Shown one piece after another: positions 1-11,600 of a DNA stretch of 64,000 nt (its first letter is position 1; the number at the start of each line of letters is the position of its first letter). The notes under the pieces were generated by a model. It searched no databases, was not told the origin of the DNA, and was given only the letters and a program-made list of their open reading frames with translations. A program made the translations under genes and the position numbers. Source of the DNA: Metellina segmentata (taxonomy: Eukaryota; Arthropoda; Arachnida; Araneae; Tetragnathidae). The stretch spans positions 29,181,742-29,245,741 of the forward strand of contig OX375881.1 in the NCBI GenBank assembly GCA_947359465.1, in the 5' to 3' direction.

Positions 1-1000
1 GCTACTTCTTGTTAAAATCGTTATATCTACAGCAAAAACCATTATTTTTTAAATTTGAGAACATCACTGAATACATTACATTACACTCTTTCTTATGGTA
101 CAATTATTTTTCAAATTGGTTAATAAATAAAGTAGATGCAATTAAAAGTTGGTCATACAATTTTCGGAACTTTCAGATCATAATTTCCGATAAAAAACTA
201 GAACTGTCATATCTATATCGTATTACTATTAGTTTTTAATTTTGAAAATATCGCAGTATACCTCAGAATGTACTCTTTCTTACGGTACAATTATTTTAAA
301 AATTGGTTCGTAAATAAATTCGATGCAATCAAAAGTGGGTCACACAAATTTCATATTTTTTATTTCGCGGGGCAGGTTTCGCGAACCAGGCACGCATAAG
401 AGGGTTGTATGTTTCACTATCGGGTTTGCCAGATATCAAATTTATTTTAGCAACAATTGCCATAAAAACGATTTCTTTTTATTTGGCGAGGAAAAAGGCT
501 CGCTCTTTTCCCTCTGTTCTCAGACGGTTTACCGAGAAAGTACAAAGTACAGATTGTAAAGTTTGGAGATTAAAACGGTTTACTTAAAATTGTACAGGGA
601 ACAAGATGCAGAAGATTTTTTACTCATGTGGCTATTAGTTTAGGGTGCATTAAGTGTTAAAGTAAAAAAAAGTGAAATTACTTGTGAAAGAAGTATTGGT
701 TTGCTTCGCAAACCAATACTTCTTTCGCAAAATGGGGTACTTCTTTCTGGGTGATACTTCTTTCACAAACGGGATTGCGTGGCAATCCCCGGGAGTCGGC
801 GAGCGTAAGCGAGCAGGTGGCGAAGTCCTTGATGTGACGTCATGGACTGGAAAGTGAAATCAGGATAATACGAATTAATCAGATAGTTTCACTCTACGAA
901 AGGAATGTTGGTTTGCTAAGCAAACCAAATGGCATCTGTGAAAGGAGTGTTGGTTTGCGAGCGTAAGCGAGCAGGGGGCGGACCCCCCTAGTTTTATATA
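1..1000. repeat. Repeat-rich left edge: diverged direct duplication and palindromes
   Basis: A block near 60-160 recurs, diverged, about 188 bp later at 250-340 (ACTCTTTCTTAYGGTACAAT, GATGCAAT, GGTCA). A perfect 19-bp inverted repeat with a 3-nt loop lies at 686-726, and a 21-bp odd palindrome (TTGGTTTGCT-a-AGCAAACCAA) at 908-928. The text GGCGAGCGTAAGCGAGCAGG, twice, resembles the GC-richer cassette seen near 27.6, 31.7 and 38.9 kb. No host gene is seen. Confidence 0.6.
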
Positions 1001-1179
1001 TAGCTGTAAAGCCTAGCACTCATCTGGGCTATTCACGCTATCTTTCACCCTTAGGAGCACATCTTTAGGTTTGTATGAGCATCACAACCCAGAGCTATCT
1101 GATTGAACATTCCTCCCTTTCTATTTTACCGCCTACCCTTCTGCTTTTTACTTTTTCTTCCTCCATCATTGTATTTTTT

Positions 1180-1985
1180 TATCTGTATTGTGTTTGGCAC
1201 ATGTGGCCAAGTGTAGCCCTTGCACCATAAAACCCGAAAACTATAGAAGTGAGAGGAGAATATTCGCTTGCAATGGACACACATTTTTGTAGAATTTTTT
1301 GGTACAGCTTCAGTCTATGTTTATAGCAGTGGAAACGGTCTTGGCGCTTTTTTTTGCGCACTTCTAAAGTCGCCAAGGTAGGAATTATTTCAAATGAATC
1401 AATGAAATCAAACGGCAGTTTAATGGATTTTGAAAGAACTTCCTAGAATATTCAAAATACCATGGTTCATTCAAATTCAGGTTGCCATGAAAACCACAAT
1501 ATTCGTAATACAGATGGGCTGACTTAACCTTGCATAACTGGCTACTAGAAGAAAAAGCGTCAAGACCGTTGCCACCGATATAAACGTAGACTGAAGACGT
1601 ACCAATCTTTTATGTATATTTGCGTTTGATTTTTATGTATAGTAGGATAATGTAATCAGGTCTAAAAAGTTCATAATCAAATTATTTTGAATTTTTTCTC
1701 CATTTTTATTGTAAGAGTTCTGTTGAGGGTTCCAACCCTTAAAATGACAATTATAATAATTGAAGAGAAAATATACAAAATATTTGATTTGTGAAAAATG
1801 ATCTTTTTACCCCATCTGACCCTAAATATTTAAACATATTGTCATGTGGATACTGTATATTGATACCAATTACGGATCACAACATTTCTTGAAGGAATTG
1901 TAAAATCAGGGAAGTTTTTATGACACTATTAGGAATATCATGGAAATATCTGGGAACTTTTTTAGAAGATTTTGTTGCCACCCTG
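1180..1985. mobile_element. CAGGGTGG-ended DNA element, copy A (right part)
   Basis: From about 1180 to CCACCCTG at 1985 this matches 6890-7654 nearly collinearly, for example CCTGACCCTAAATATTTAAA and GCGCACTTCTAAAGTCGCCAAG in both. It holds an internal foldback (1299-1605). The left end is not clear. It abuts mariner coding sequence directly at about 1986. Confidence 0.7.
1299..1605. repeat. Internal foldback with 49-bp imperfect arms
   Basis: The left arm 1299-1347 (TTGGTACAGCTTCAG...TTGGCGC) is the near reverse complement of the right arm 1557-1605. The same pair occurs in copy B (about 6982-7010 and 7231-7290), and a solo arm sits at 13505-13556. It may be a MITE carried inside the larger element or that element's own subterminal structure. 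Confidence 0.75.
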
Positions 1986-2957
1986 AAGAAAGAAAAAAAT
2001 GCTAGTCAGACTGCTTGTAAGATGTGTGCTGTATATGGACAAAGTGCTGTTTCTGATGACACAGTTCTAAGGTCATTTCATAAATTTAGGCACGGAAATT
2101 TCAGTTCCAAAGATGATGCCCGCACTGGACGACCATTCTCTGTAAACGTGGTCCTATTAAAAGATGCTATTGCTGAAAATCCACGTTACACAGTTCAGGA
2201 ACTATCACACAGACTAAATATTCCAAAAAGTGCACTTCATGATCATCTGAAGAAGATTGGGTATGTAAGCTGCTACAATAATGTTTGCCCTATACTTTAA
2301 CACAGAATATGCTTGCTCGAATTTTGGCATGTGATTCTTTGCTGAAACAAAATGAAGAAGCTCCTTTTGTGAAATGGCTCATTACTGGAGATGAGAAGTG
2401 GATACTAATCATTAATGTTAAAAGAAAAAGATCATGGTGTAGGCCAAATGAATCTTGCCAAGTAACATTGAGGGGGGGGGGGGGCTGCATCCCAATAAAG
2501 TAATGATTTGTGTATGGTGGGACTACATAGGAATTGTTCATTATGAATTGATGCCACAAAATCAGACAGTAAATTCGGATTAAAACAGTTCTCAAATGGC
2601 AGTATTAAAAGCAAAAATCGAAGCAAAGCGGCGAGAACTGACCTATCGTCGAGGTGTTGTCTTCCAGCATGACAATGCGCTGCCCCACATTTCGCTGAAT
2701 GTCAGACAATTATTGAGTATGGCTGAGATGTTTTATATTTCACCCCCATATTCACCAGACCTTGCCCCTCAGATTTTCACCTCTTCAGGTCTCTTCAAAA
2801 TTCTCTGAACGGCCTGGAGTTCAATTCTTTGGAGACTGTCAAACAGCATCTCAATAACTTCTTTACAAATAAGCCTAATGATTTTTTTTTTAATTTCCAG
2901 CTGCGGTACAAATGGCAAAAAGTTAGAGGACAAAATGGTGCTTATGTGATTCAATAA
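1986..2957 (+). pseudogene. Mariner transposase pseudogene (DD34D type)
   Basis: Read across three frames this is a mariner transposase. It has helix-turn-helix text KDDARTGRPFSVN and NIPKSALHDHLKKIGYV, first aspartate in ITGDEKW (near 2395), second in HDNALPH (near 2670), PPYSPDLAP and, after a 1-nt deletion near 2767, SDFHLFRSLQNSLNGLEF. The usual end KWQKVRGQNGAYVIQ is followed by a stop at 2955-2957. A G-run at 2471-2483 and a stop near 2580 add further breaks. The N terminus lacks its own start and is fused in frame to the preceding repeat, so it is 5' truncated. No function is likely. Confidence 0.9.
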
Positions 2958-3329
2958 AACTTTGTTATGGTTTTGTACTGCTTCCTTGGTATTTATCATA
3001 AAAATCTACAGTGCTTTCCAGATGACCAATGCTTTACTGCTGAGTGCATTAAGAAGCTCACGGTCGAAATCACTGTATTTAGTCTGAGCAGGACTAAGTT
3101 TTTTGAGAAAAATCCTGATGGTTTGAAACCAGTTTCAGTAATTTTGTTTAAGCTAGCCCCCCCCCCCCTCCGACCAAAATCGCTGGCATCTACCATTAAT
3201 GCTAAATTGGTGTTTGTAAGACAGATGTGCAAGAAGTGACTTCCACTAACGTTTTTTTGCATTTTTTAAACACATCATTAAGAAGCTCACGGCCATTTAA
3301 TTTCTTGGGTCCATTTAATTTCGCTTTTG

Positions 3330-3590
3330 TCATTCTTGATTGATTTGTTTTAGAAATTCATGTAAGGGAGCTTGAATTTGTGCTGCATTAGGTAAGAATC
3401 TTGTGTAAAAATTTATAATACCCCAAAATTTTCTTAACTCCTCTGCAGTGACAGGATGTTTATATTTAGATATTATCTTGATTTTATCAGGTAAAGGAAG
3501 TATTTCATCCTTATTTACAAGTTGTTTTGTTAAAAAGAGGTTATGGAATGCTGTCACGATTTTTACTTTTGGAAAAGGTTCCAAAATCAC
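3330..3590 (-). pseudogene. Ty3/gypsy-type retrotransposon pol fragment
   Basis: On the minus strand, 86 open codons show the reverse transcriptase to RNase H connection of Ty3/gypsy Pol: LPLPDKIKII, then KFWGIINFYTRFLPNAAQIQ and APLHEFLK. Only this short segment remains; no LTRs, integrase or gag are seen beside it. It sits in the intron or upstream region just before the first visible DAXX exon. Confidence 0.85.
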
Positions 3591-3994
3591 ATTCCAGGAG
3601 ATCTGAAAGTAGTAATGAAATTTGTATTTTTTTAGTGATTCAAGACGACTGCTTTAAAAAAAAATGAAAATAAGATAATTTTATCAAAAAACTTCAGTAA
3701 TTCTTTAAATGACTTTTCCTTCTGAAGGTTTCAAGTGAAAAATATAAATTTAAATGAAAAATTTGAAACTGATTTATATTGCAAATTTTATTTTTTATCA
3801 AAATGGCATTCCAGATAGATTGTTTTTAGATTTGCAAAGTTTCTCTGACAGCACTCTAAAATAAATGTTTGACACATTTCAATTTTATCCAATATCTTCC
3901 TTTTTTTTCTAGTAGTACATGATTTTTTTAAAAAATATATAAGACAATGCACTATTTCTTTTTGAAATAAATATTCTAAAATGTGTCTTTTCAG
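3591..3994 (+). other. AT-rich sequence before DAXX exon A
   Basis: No exon, RNA or repeat recognised. The last 15 bases form a usable polypyrimidine-AG acceptor. I looked for a preceding DAXX exon encoding the start of the helical bundle and found none here. Confidence 0.4.
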
Positions 3995-5632
3995 CTGTTG
4001 GACTTCTGCATGCCAATTATGAAAAAGCAAGAGTATTATGAACCTGGCGAAGAAAATAAAATTTCCAAATCTATGCTGAAATCCCTGGACTCTACCAAAC
4101 CATCATATGCATCAAGTAGTGAATTCAATGACTTGTTACTTGATACTTTTAAAGATATAAAAACTAAACCTCAAGAGTTATTTCAACACCTTATAAAAAT
4201 CAAAGGTATTTTAGCAGCATACAAGGACAAAGGATTGAAAGCTCAACGTTCTTCAATCTCTCATGGCACATCAGAAAATCCAAAGGTTCAACCTACATCT
4301 CTGAAATCATCAACCCCATATAAAACACTTGAAATCTCTAAAATTCAGCCTACACCTCTACAATCAACTATCCCACACACTATATCAGAAAAACCAAAGG
4401 TTCAACCTAAAACTCCAGAATTGTCAATCTCACATAGCGCACCTGAATTCCCTAATGTTCAGCCTATAACTCTACAATCAGCAATCCCACTTATCACACT
4501 AGAAAACCCAAAAGTTCAATCCACTATGGAATCATCAATCTCACATAGCACACCTGAAATCCCTAATGTTCAGCCAAAATCTCTACAATCACCCATCTCA
4601 CTTACCACACCAGAAAACCCAGAAGTTAAACCTACTTTGGAATCGTCAATCTCACGTAGCACACATGAAATCCCTAATGTTCAGCCTGTATCTCTAATAT
4701 CCACCATTAATCACAACACATCAGAAAAGATCGAACCTACATCTGTGAAATCATCAATTGTACACAACACTCCAGAAAACCCTGAGGTTGAGCCTACATC
4801 TGTGAAATCATCAACTGTACATAACACTCCAGAAAACCCTGAGGTTGAGCCTACATCCGTGAAATCATCAACTGTACATAACACTCCAGAAAACCCTGAG
4901 GTTGAGCCTACATCTGTGAAACCATCAGCTGCTCATGACACTCCAGAAAACCCAGAGGTTGAACCTACTTCAGTGAAATCATCAACTGTACATAACAAAC
5001 CAGAATACCTAGAGGTCCAACCAATACATCTGTTACCCACTGTTAACAACACGGTAGAAAAGGTGAAACCTGTTTCTGTGAAATCACCGATTGTATGCAA
5101 CACTTCAGAAAAACCAGAGGTCCAACGAATGCCTCTATTATCATCCACTGTTTGCAATACACTGGAATATGCTGAACCTACATATGTAAAATCATCAATT
5201 GAACTCAATGCATCAGAGGTTCAATCAATACTTTCGATATCTGTTCATGACACATCAGAAAAAGTTGAACCGATATCTGTGAAATCACCAAGAGCATTCA
5301 ACAGGATAGAAATTTCAAATGCTCAAACTACATCGTCCATTGCACACAATGCTTCGGAAAAAGTGGAGTGCAGTTCTCCATCTGTTGTGCAAAGTACTGA
5401 ATTGAAAAGGACTTGTGAATCATCTAGTGGGTTTAGTAAAACTGAACTTCCAAAAATGGTATGTGATCTTCCTCATATTGAGTTAGAAAAACCTGATATT
5501 CCTAGATCTGTGATCCGTATTGATAAAGAGCTTAATTTTGGTGAAGGTAGTCATTCACGTCCTAGGCCTCGTTCAGGTTCATTTGAAGCAAAGCTGAATG
5601 AAAGAATAAAATGTCTGGAGCGATTTATTGAA
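3995..5632 (+). CDS. DAXX: DAXX exon A: N-terminal helical bundle plus expanded repeat linker
   Basis: The acceptor is TTTTCAG at 3994 and the donor GTAAGT at 5633; the open frame runs on to 5740 only because the intron stays open into a SINE. The first 85 residues (LLDFC..., SSSEFNDLLLDTFKDI, GILAAYKDK) align with the human DAXX N-terminal helical bundle around FLELC and SAEF. Residues about 85-470 are Ser/Thr/Pro/Glu-rich degenerate repeats. The last 17 residues (ERIKCLERFIE) form the start of the histone-binding helices, continuing into the exon at 9803. The ATG at 4010 is possible as an internal Met but would cut the domain, so I take this as an internal exon. It is unusually long for an internal exon (1638 nt). 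Confidence 0.9.
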
Positions 5633-8600
5633 GTAAGTGACAGAACATTATCTTTCTATTTGTTGCAGAGTACTAAAATGATGCAATTTCCGTTATTTGT
5701 ATCTGGGGCTGCTCACCTAGTTGGAAGAGGAGCGGATTAGTAGACGGAGGGTTGGGAGTTCGAAACTGTGCAACCAAACACCGACGTGTACAAGGGGGCT
5801 GGTGCATGTTAAATCTGTGATGGCCTCAAATGTCCTCACATTTATACTGTGTGGAAGTTTGACAAATGGGGTGCCATCTTAGGTCTTAACCTCGCTATTG
5901 GATCGTGGTGTCCTCGAATCTTTCACTTTGAGATTGATTCCAGAAGTCTCCAATAGCCCGTTGTGGCACTCCATTGTGATATTAATTAACTACTGAACTC
6001 TTACAACTTCTTGAATGTTTTCGATTATATTCAAGAGTACCAATACTCTTTTTTTTTATCATGTCACCAATATAATAAAAAACAAAAGGAGCTTGCATCT
6101 TGCACACAGTAAAAAATGCAACAAAACATTAAATACATAAATTTGAAGTAAAATGTCTATTTAAAAAAATAAATTCTTTGAGCCTCATTGACAAGCATTT
6201 CATAGGAATATCCCAAGCTCACAAAAAGTGCTTATACATAGCATCCCCCGGAACCGGTCAATTCAGTGGAATTTTGAGCTTGTAAAAACAAGTTCATTAT
6301 TGCAATCATAATCATTCAAATATCTTTCCGCTTAAAATCCATAATCTATTTTCTCAACATACTTACTAGGGATTGCAGTCTGATCCGGCATCATTTGGCT
6401 ACCTACCAGATCCAGCAACATCTATTGGATCCGAAAAAACACAATTTTTTTAAAAATTAAATAATCGATTATTCAAATCCAATTTTAAAGTCGCAAAATC
6501 GTTTATTAAGTAATTGATTGTGAACCAATCGATTTTATATTTTTCAATAATCAGTTTGGAGAATTCTATCAAAAATAATAAATTAACAGGGTGGTAACAG
6601 AACCGGGGAATACTCGGGGAACTTTTTAATTCTGGAAAGATCAGGGAAATCTGAGGAAAAATTTCCAAATTTCACAAAAATCAGGGAATTTTAAAATTTT
6701 GACACTTTAAAATTGCATTTATTATTGTTTGTCCTTTTTTGAGATGTGCGATTACGAGTACTTTTGGGAATTGAATCAATCATATTTGCCAAAACTGTAA
6801 TTAGGATAAAGTACACTTGCGTCATAATTTTCAAACACTGAAAAACACCTTTTTTTTCCCACGCCCGCAACAACGTCTTGTCGCTGTGAGGCCAGCAATA
6901 CAACTTGTGGTATAAAATTTGAAATTTTTGTACTGATGATGTTTTTTTGTGTGCATTGAATTAATATTTTTTGCTTGCAATAGCATTTATAGCGGTGGTA
7001 AAGGCCTTGGCACTTTTTTTGGCGCACTTCTAAAGTCGCCAAGAAAAGAATTATTTCAAATGACCAATGAAATCAAACAGCAGTTTAACGGATTTTGAAA
7101 GAACTTTCTAGAATAATCAAAATGAAAATTTAAAGATTCCGTTTGTCGAGGTTGCCATGAAAACCACAATAACAGTAACAGATGAGTTGCCTTAACTTGC
7201 CATAACACGCTACTAAAAATGCGCCAAAAGAAGAAGAAAAACGTCAAGACCGTTGACACTACTATAAACGTAGACTGAAGCTGTAACAATTTTTTGTGAA
7301 AATGTGTATTTAATTTTGATGTATAGTAGGATAGTGTAGGGTCAGTTGTTAAATGTTCATAATCAAAGTATTTTGTATTTTTTCTCCAGTTTTTTCAATT
7401 GCTATCGTAAGAGTTTTATTAAGGGTTCCAACCTTTATAGTAACAGTTAAAACATCTAAAGAGAAAAAATATAAAATATTTGTGGAAAATGATCTTTTTA
7501 CCCCACCTGACCCTAAATATTTAAACATATTGTCGTGTGGATACCGTATATCGATACCAATTAGGGATCATGACCATTTCTTAATAGTAATAATTAGGAT
7601 TTGTAATATGGAAATATCAGGGAACTTTTTTTCGAGGATCTTCTTGCCACCCTGATTAAATTATCAATAATATTTTTTTAACAAAGGTATTAAAGAAGTA
7701 AATTCTGAAAGAAAATGAAGACTATTGCAAAAAGACAAACTTAAGAAAATAAACAGATTTTGAGAAAATACTGAAGAAAGAAATAACTTGATATGAAATA
7801 GAGTCAAAGGGAAATATTTTTCTCTTATGTATGACTACTTTATGACGGTTAAACCAACTAGTGTCGAAGCTGAGAGGGCCTTCTTGGCCGCTGGGTATAT
7901 TTGCAGTTCATTGAGAAGTAGGTTGGGGTATGACACAGTTAATACAATTTGTTTCCTTAGATCGTTTTTTAAAACTCAAAAGTGATTTTCATGACTATAT
8001 AACTTTGATTTAAGCTATTAAGAAGAATTAAGAGTTCCCTTTTTTGTTATGTTGACCAAAAACTGCCAAATATTATAATTTTATGTTAGTATGAGACAAG
8101 GTTAGGTACAATTTATTTTTGCATTTGCAATTTACATTTGCTTAACGACATTAGAGATAGAGACTACTTAATTTTAGATAAATAGAAAAGTACTAAGTAT
8201 AAAATAAACTGATGTTTTTGGTGTGGAAACTAGTAAGACTGATCATCATCAATTCGTTTAATACTAAAAAAACGTTTTGTTCGTCTATTTAGAATAATAT
8301 CCTTTTTATCTACTTTCACTTGGTCGATTTTGGAAAAATACATACTGGTTAGAAAGACTTATTAACAAAGTACAAATACGGTCGAATCCAGCCGGTGTCA
8401 ATCTGGCCGGATTGCAATCCCTAATACTCACTCAATCAGATGAGTGAATTAATTATGTTTTACTTTCTAAATTTCAATTCCATAAATACAGAATTTGAAC
8501 ACCAACTTTATAAAGAATTCCAAGAGATTAAATGCATAAAATTTCCCTACAAAATTAAAATGTAAAATTCATCACCAAAACACAACCAAATGAAAATATT

Positions 8601-11600
8601 AAGATTGTCCATTATAAAGATTTTTGTGCAAAATTGGAATGCTTTTGTGGTTATACAGAAACCATTTTCAATGTGTCTGTCTTGTAAGTATTTTTTCATG
8701 AACACACTACAATACTAAATAAATATCTAGATTGTAATAGAGAATACAAGTTTTCATGGTATTAATAATTTAAGTAAATATATATTTTGAGCATCTTAAC
8801 ACTTCAGGTGGAGAAGAATGGTTCAAATTTTTTTATTGGATTTATAGTCACATGGAATGTTTAAAACAAAACCCACATTGACGAACAGATTCGCGAGTCA
8901 CACCTGTTGGTCCGTAACCCTAGAGGGAAATACAAAGTTGTCTGGCAATAATGATCCCATTAAAAAAAAAAGGTTATTAAGTGTTTTCAAAGTCAAAAGA
9001 ATAATTTTTGGGGTGTACTGAGTGTGAGCAAAGTTCTTTATTTGAATAAAATGGCATGTATCTTGTTCATAGGTATTTCGTTTTCAATATTTATGAACTT
9101 TACACAAATAGGAAAATTAAATTAAAAATTTTGATTTTTCAATTTAAATTGTGATTTAAATCAGCATACCCTGGCAGATACTCAATTGATCATTTTATAG
9201 CAATAGAACGAGGGGATCTATTTTATTATATTTACCCTTCTGTAATGGACTCTCCATTGCATGATCTGGGAGCAAAAATTTTGACAAAATGTTTTTGGTA
9301 TAATGAAGCAAATAGTATAATTTGGTACTGCAGTGCCGCAATCATTTTTAACGAGCGACAGAAACTTCAATTCTTATTTTTTAAAACTGTTTTATTGCTT
9401 CAATATAATTCTCTTGATTTGGCAGGTAACTTGGTACAATTGTGAGTGAAATCAAGTTTTTTTTTCAAAATAAAGGGTTGGATGAAAACCCTCAAATAAT
9501 TTCTATTCCATAATTTTAATACATTTCATAAAAGCTATAAATTCTATAATGAACCATATTTTAGGGTATTAAATTGGCCAATTGTGCTGGTGGCATTACT
9601 TTAATTCTAAAAAGGTGACTTGGTTATTTTTCATGCGGTACAAACCCCATAATTCCAAGTTTGGTAACATGCCATTTTTGCTTATAATTTCATTTCTATT
9701 TTCTTTTAGTATATTGATGTCAAATGTACCATAATTGCTGCATCTTTCATACTAGTATGAAAGTTATTATAATTATCAAGTGTTTTTCATTTTTCTCTCT
9801 AGAAATTGGACAAAAAAATCAAGAAGCTCGCTGCAAGAGATTTCTCTCTGGAGGAAATGGATGGCGATGATACTGCTTATCTACAAGAAGATCGATATAA
9901 ACGAAAGCTTGTAAAAGTTTGGGATAAACTTTGTTCGCTCCAAAAGTGTTCAGCTCGGTTTGGAAGAGCGACGGACAAACGTTTCGTTTTTACAGGTATT
10001 TTTTCTATTTACTTTGCTTGCTATCATAACCTTGGTTTCTTCAGAAGTTCTTTAAAGTATAATTATTTCATTTGTGTTTTTAAAAATTATAAGATTTATA
10101 AATTAATATAGTACTTTTTGGCTATGACCTGTCACATTTTCTTGCTGACAAAAGAGACGGCTTTGGCGCCATTTGCATTTGATAGTGCTTTCCTGGTTTT
10201 TCCATAGCTTCATTTGTTTTTACTTGTGAACATTTGAGCACACCATTTTCACACTCGACTTTTTCTGCAGTTTCTCAGTTAAGCTTTTGGTAGTGATGAC
10301 CAGAAGTAAGTATAGAGTAAAGAATTTGCCATGGTCAGAGCCAGAAGCAATAGTTGTGTTTTAGAAGTTTAATTGTAGACTTTGATGCTACTACTGTTAC
10401 ACACCAATTAGATACCTATTTATCAAAGTTCAGCTGGCGAAAAAATTTGCAAGAAAATTCTTTCAAAGCAATTATGGTTGCAATAGTATTGTGTTTCCCA
10501 CCAGAAATAAATGTTTCATGAAATTTGTTTTTATTTACCTATTTTTTTATATTTTCTTATTTGACTTACTTGCAATTTTTTAGAAGTTCTTGTGGCAAAA
10601 TGTAAGTTTCCTCTACAACTTTGGTGCTTATTTTTCATTTCAAATACAAATGATTTCAAGTATGTATCTTGTTTTGCCAAGAAAATGCGACAGGAAATAA
10701 CAGAAAAGTACCATTACTATAAAAATTTTCATTTTCCACTAATCTTGGCAGAACCATAATGTGTTTAGAAATTTTAAAATATATTATTACATGGGAAGTT
10801 ACAAGACATTGTATTAAAGGCTTGATACATTTTACTAAATGTTATCTGTTGTGTTTTTAAAAAATTAGTGTTTTACTCGGGCATTACTTCAGCAACTTCT
10901 AAAAATTTGTAGAATTAATTTACTTCCTTCAACTATAGATGTAGATAAAGCATGAATGTTTGCAAGTGAGATTATATTGCTAACTGAACTGTTTTTATTT
11001 AAAACAACACTAGTTAAAGATAGATAGCAATTTCGTTAAACCTCATTTTTAAATGCGAAATATTTTAGATCTGTAAAATCAGTTTGAAGACTTTTCTGGC
11101 AGGATGGTATAAATCTTTTTCGTACATGCAATGCTTTTCTCTTAGCAAGCATCTGAGAACAGGTTAAGTCTTATATCTAGGTCATTCAGAAAGTAAGGAA
11201 CTTATGTGCATGACATCCGCTTAGAAATTTTTAATACCAATTTTTTAATCAATGATTAAATAAAAATCATAGATTTTACTTACAATGTATTACTTCTAGC
11301 ATTAGAAACAAAGATAGTAAACATTTCAGTTATTTTTTAGCTGTGTTCTTTCAAAAATTTTGCTATCAGTACATCCATTCCATTCCCTTGGCTTCACAAA
11401 CCCAAGGAGTCCTAGGGATGTATTCTTTTTGTATGGCATTTACTACCTCTGGTAAATGTGGGGATCGTGACACCAGGATACCCAAACAATCTTTCCTAAC
11501 TTTCTTTTCATAATTACTTGGACAGACATGATCCTTGTTCCATAAAACCTCAACCAATAAGTTTGATGTGTGTGCTGAACAATTACACAGGGTGACCTGT

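Larger units (their letters stand above)
6367..8423 (+). mobile_element. hAT-family element with 8-bp target duplication
   Basis: The termini are TAGGGATTGCAGTCTGATCC (6367) and, reverse complemented, TAGGGATTGCAATCCGGCCA (ending 8423). Flanks are ATACTTAC (6359-6366) and ATACTCAC (8424-8431), 7 of 8 identical, as expected for hAT. A hAT C-terminal dimerisation segment is encoded at 7842-7985. The remainder of the transposase is lost and the CAGGGTGG element (6587-7654) sits inside. Confidence 0.85.

Noticed and set aside
1179..1376. Two similar minus-strand frames starting MATLEVR (1179-1376 and 6776-7042)
   Set aside because: They are matching parts of two copies of one repeat and diverge with shifts; no known domain.
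3983..3994. Start codon of DAXX at 3983
   Set aside because: The ATG lies in the polypyrimidine tract before a good acceptor and the domain's first helices would be missing.
5633..5740. C-terminal end of the 585-codon frame past 5632
   Set aside because: A consensus GTAAGT donor at 5633 and the perfect continuation in the exon at 9803 show this is intron running into a SINE.
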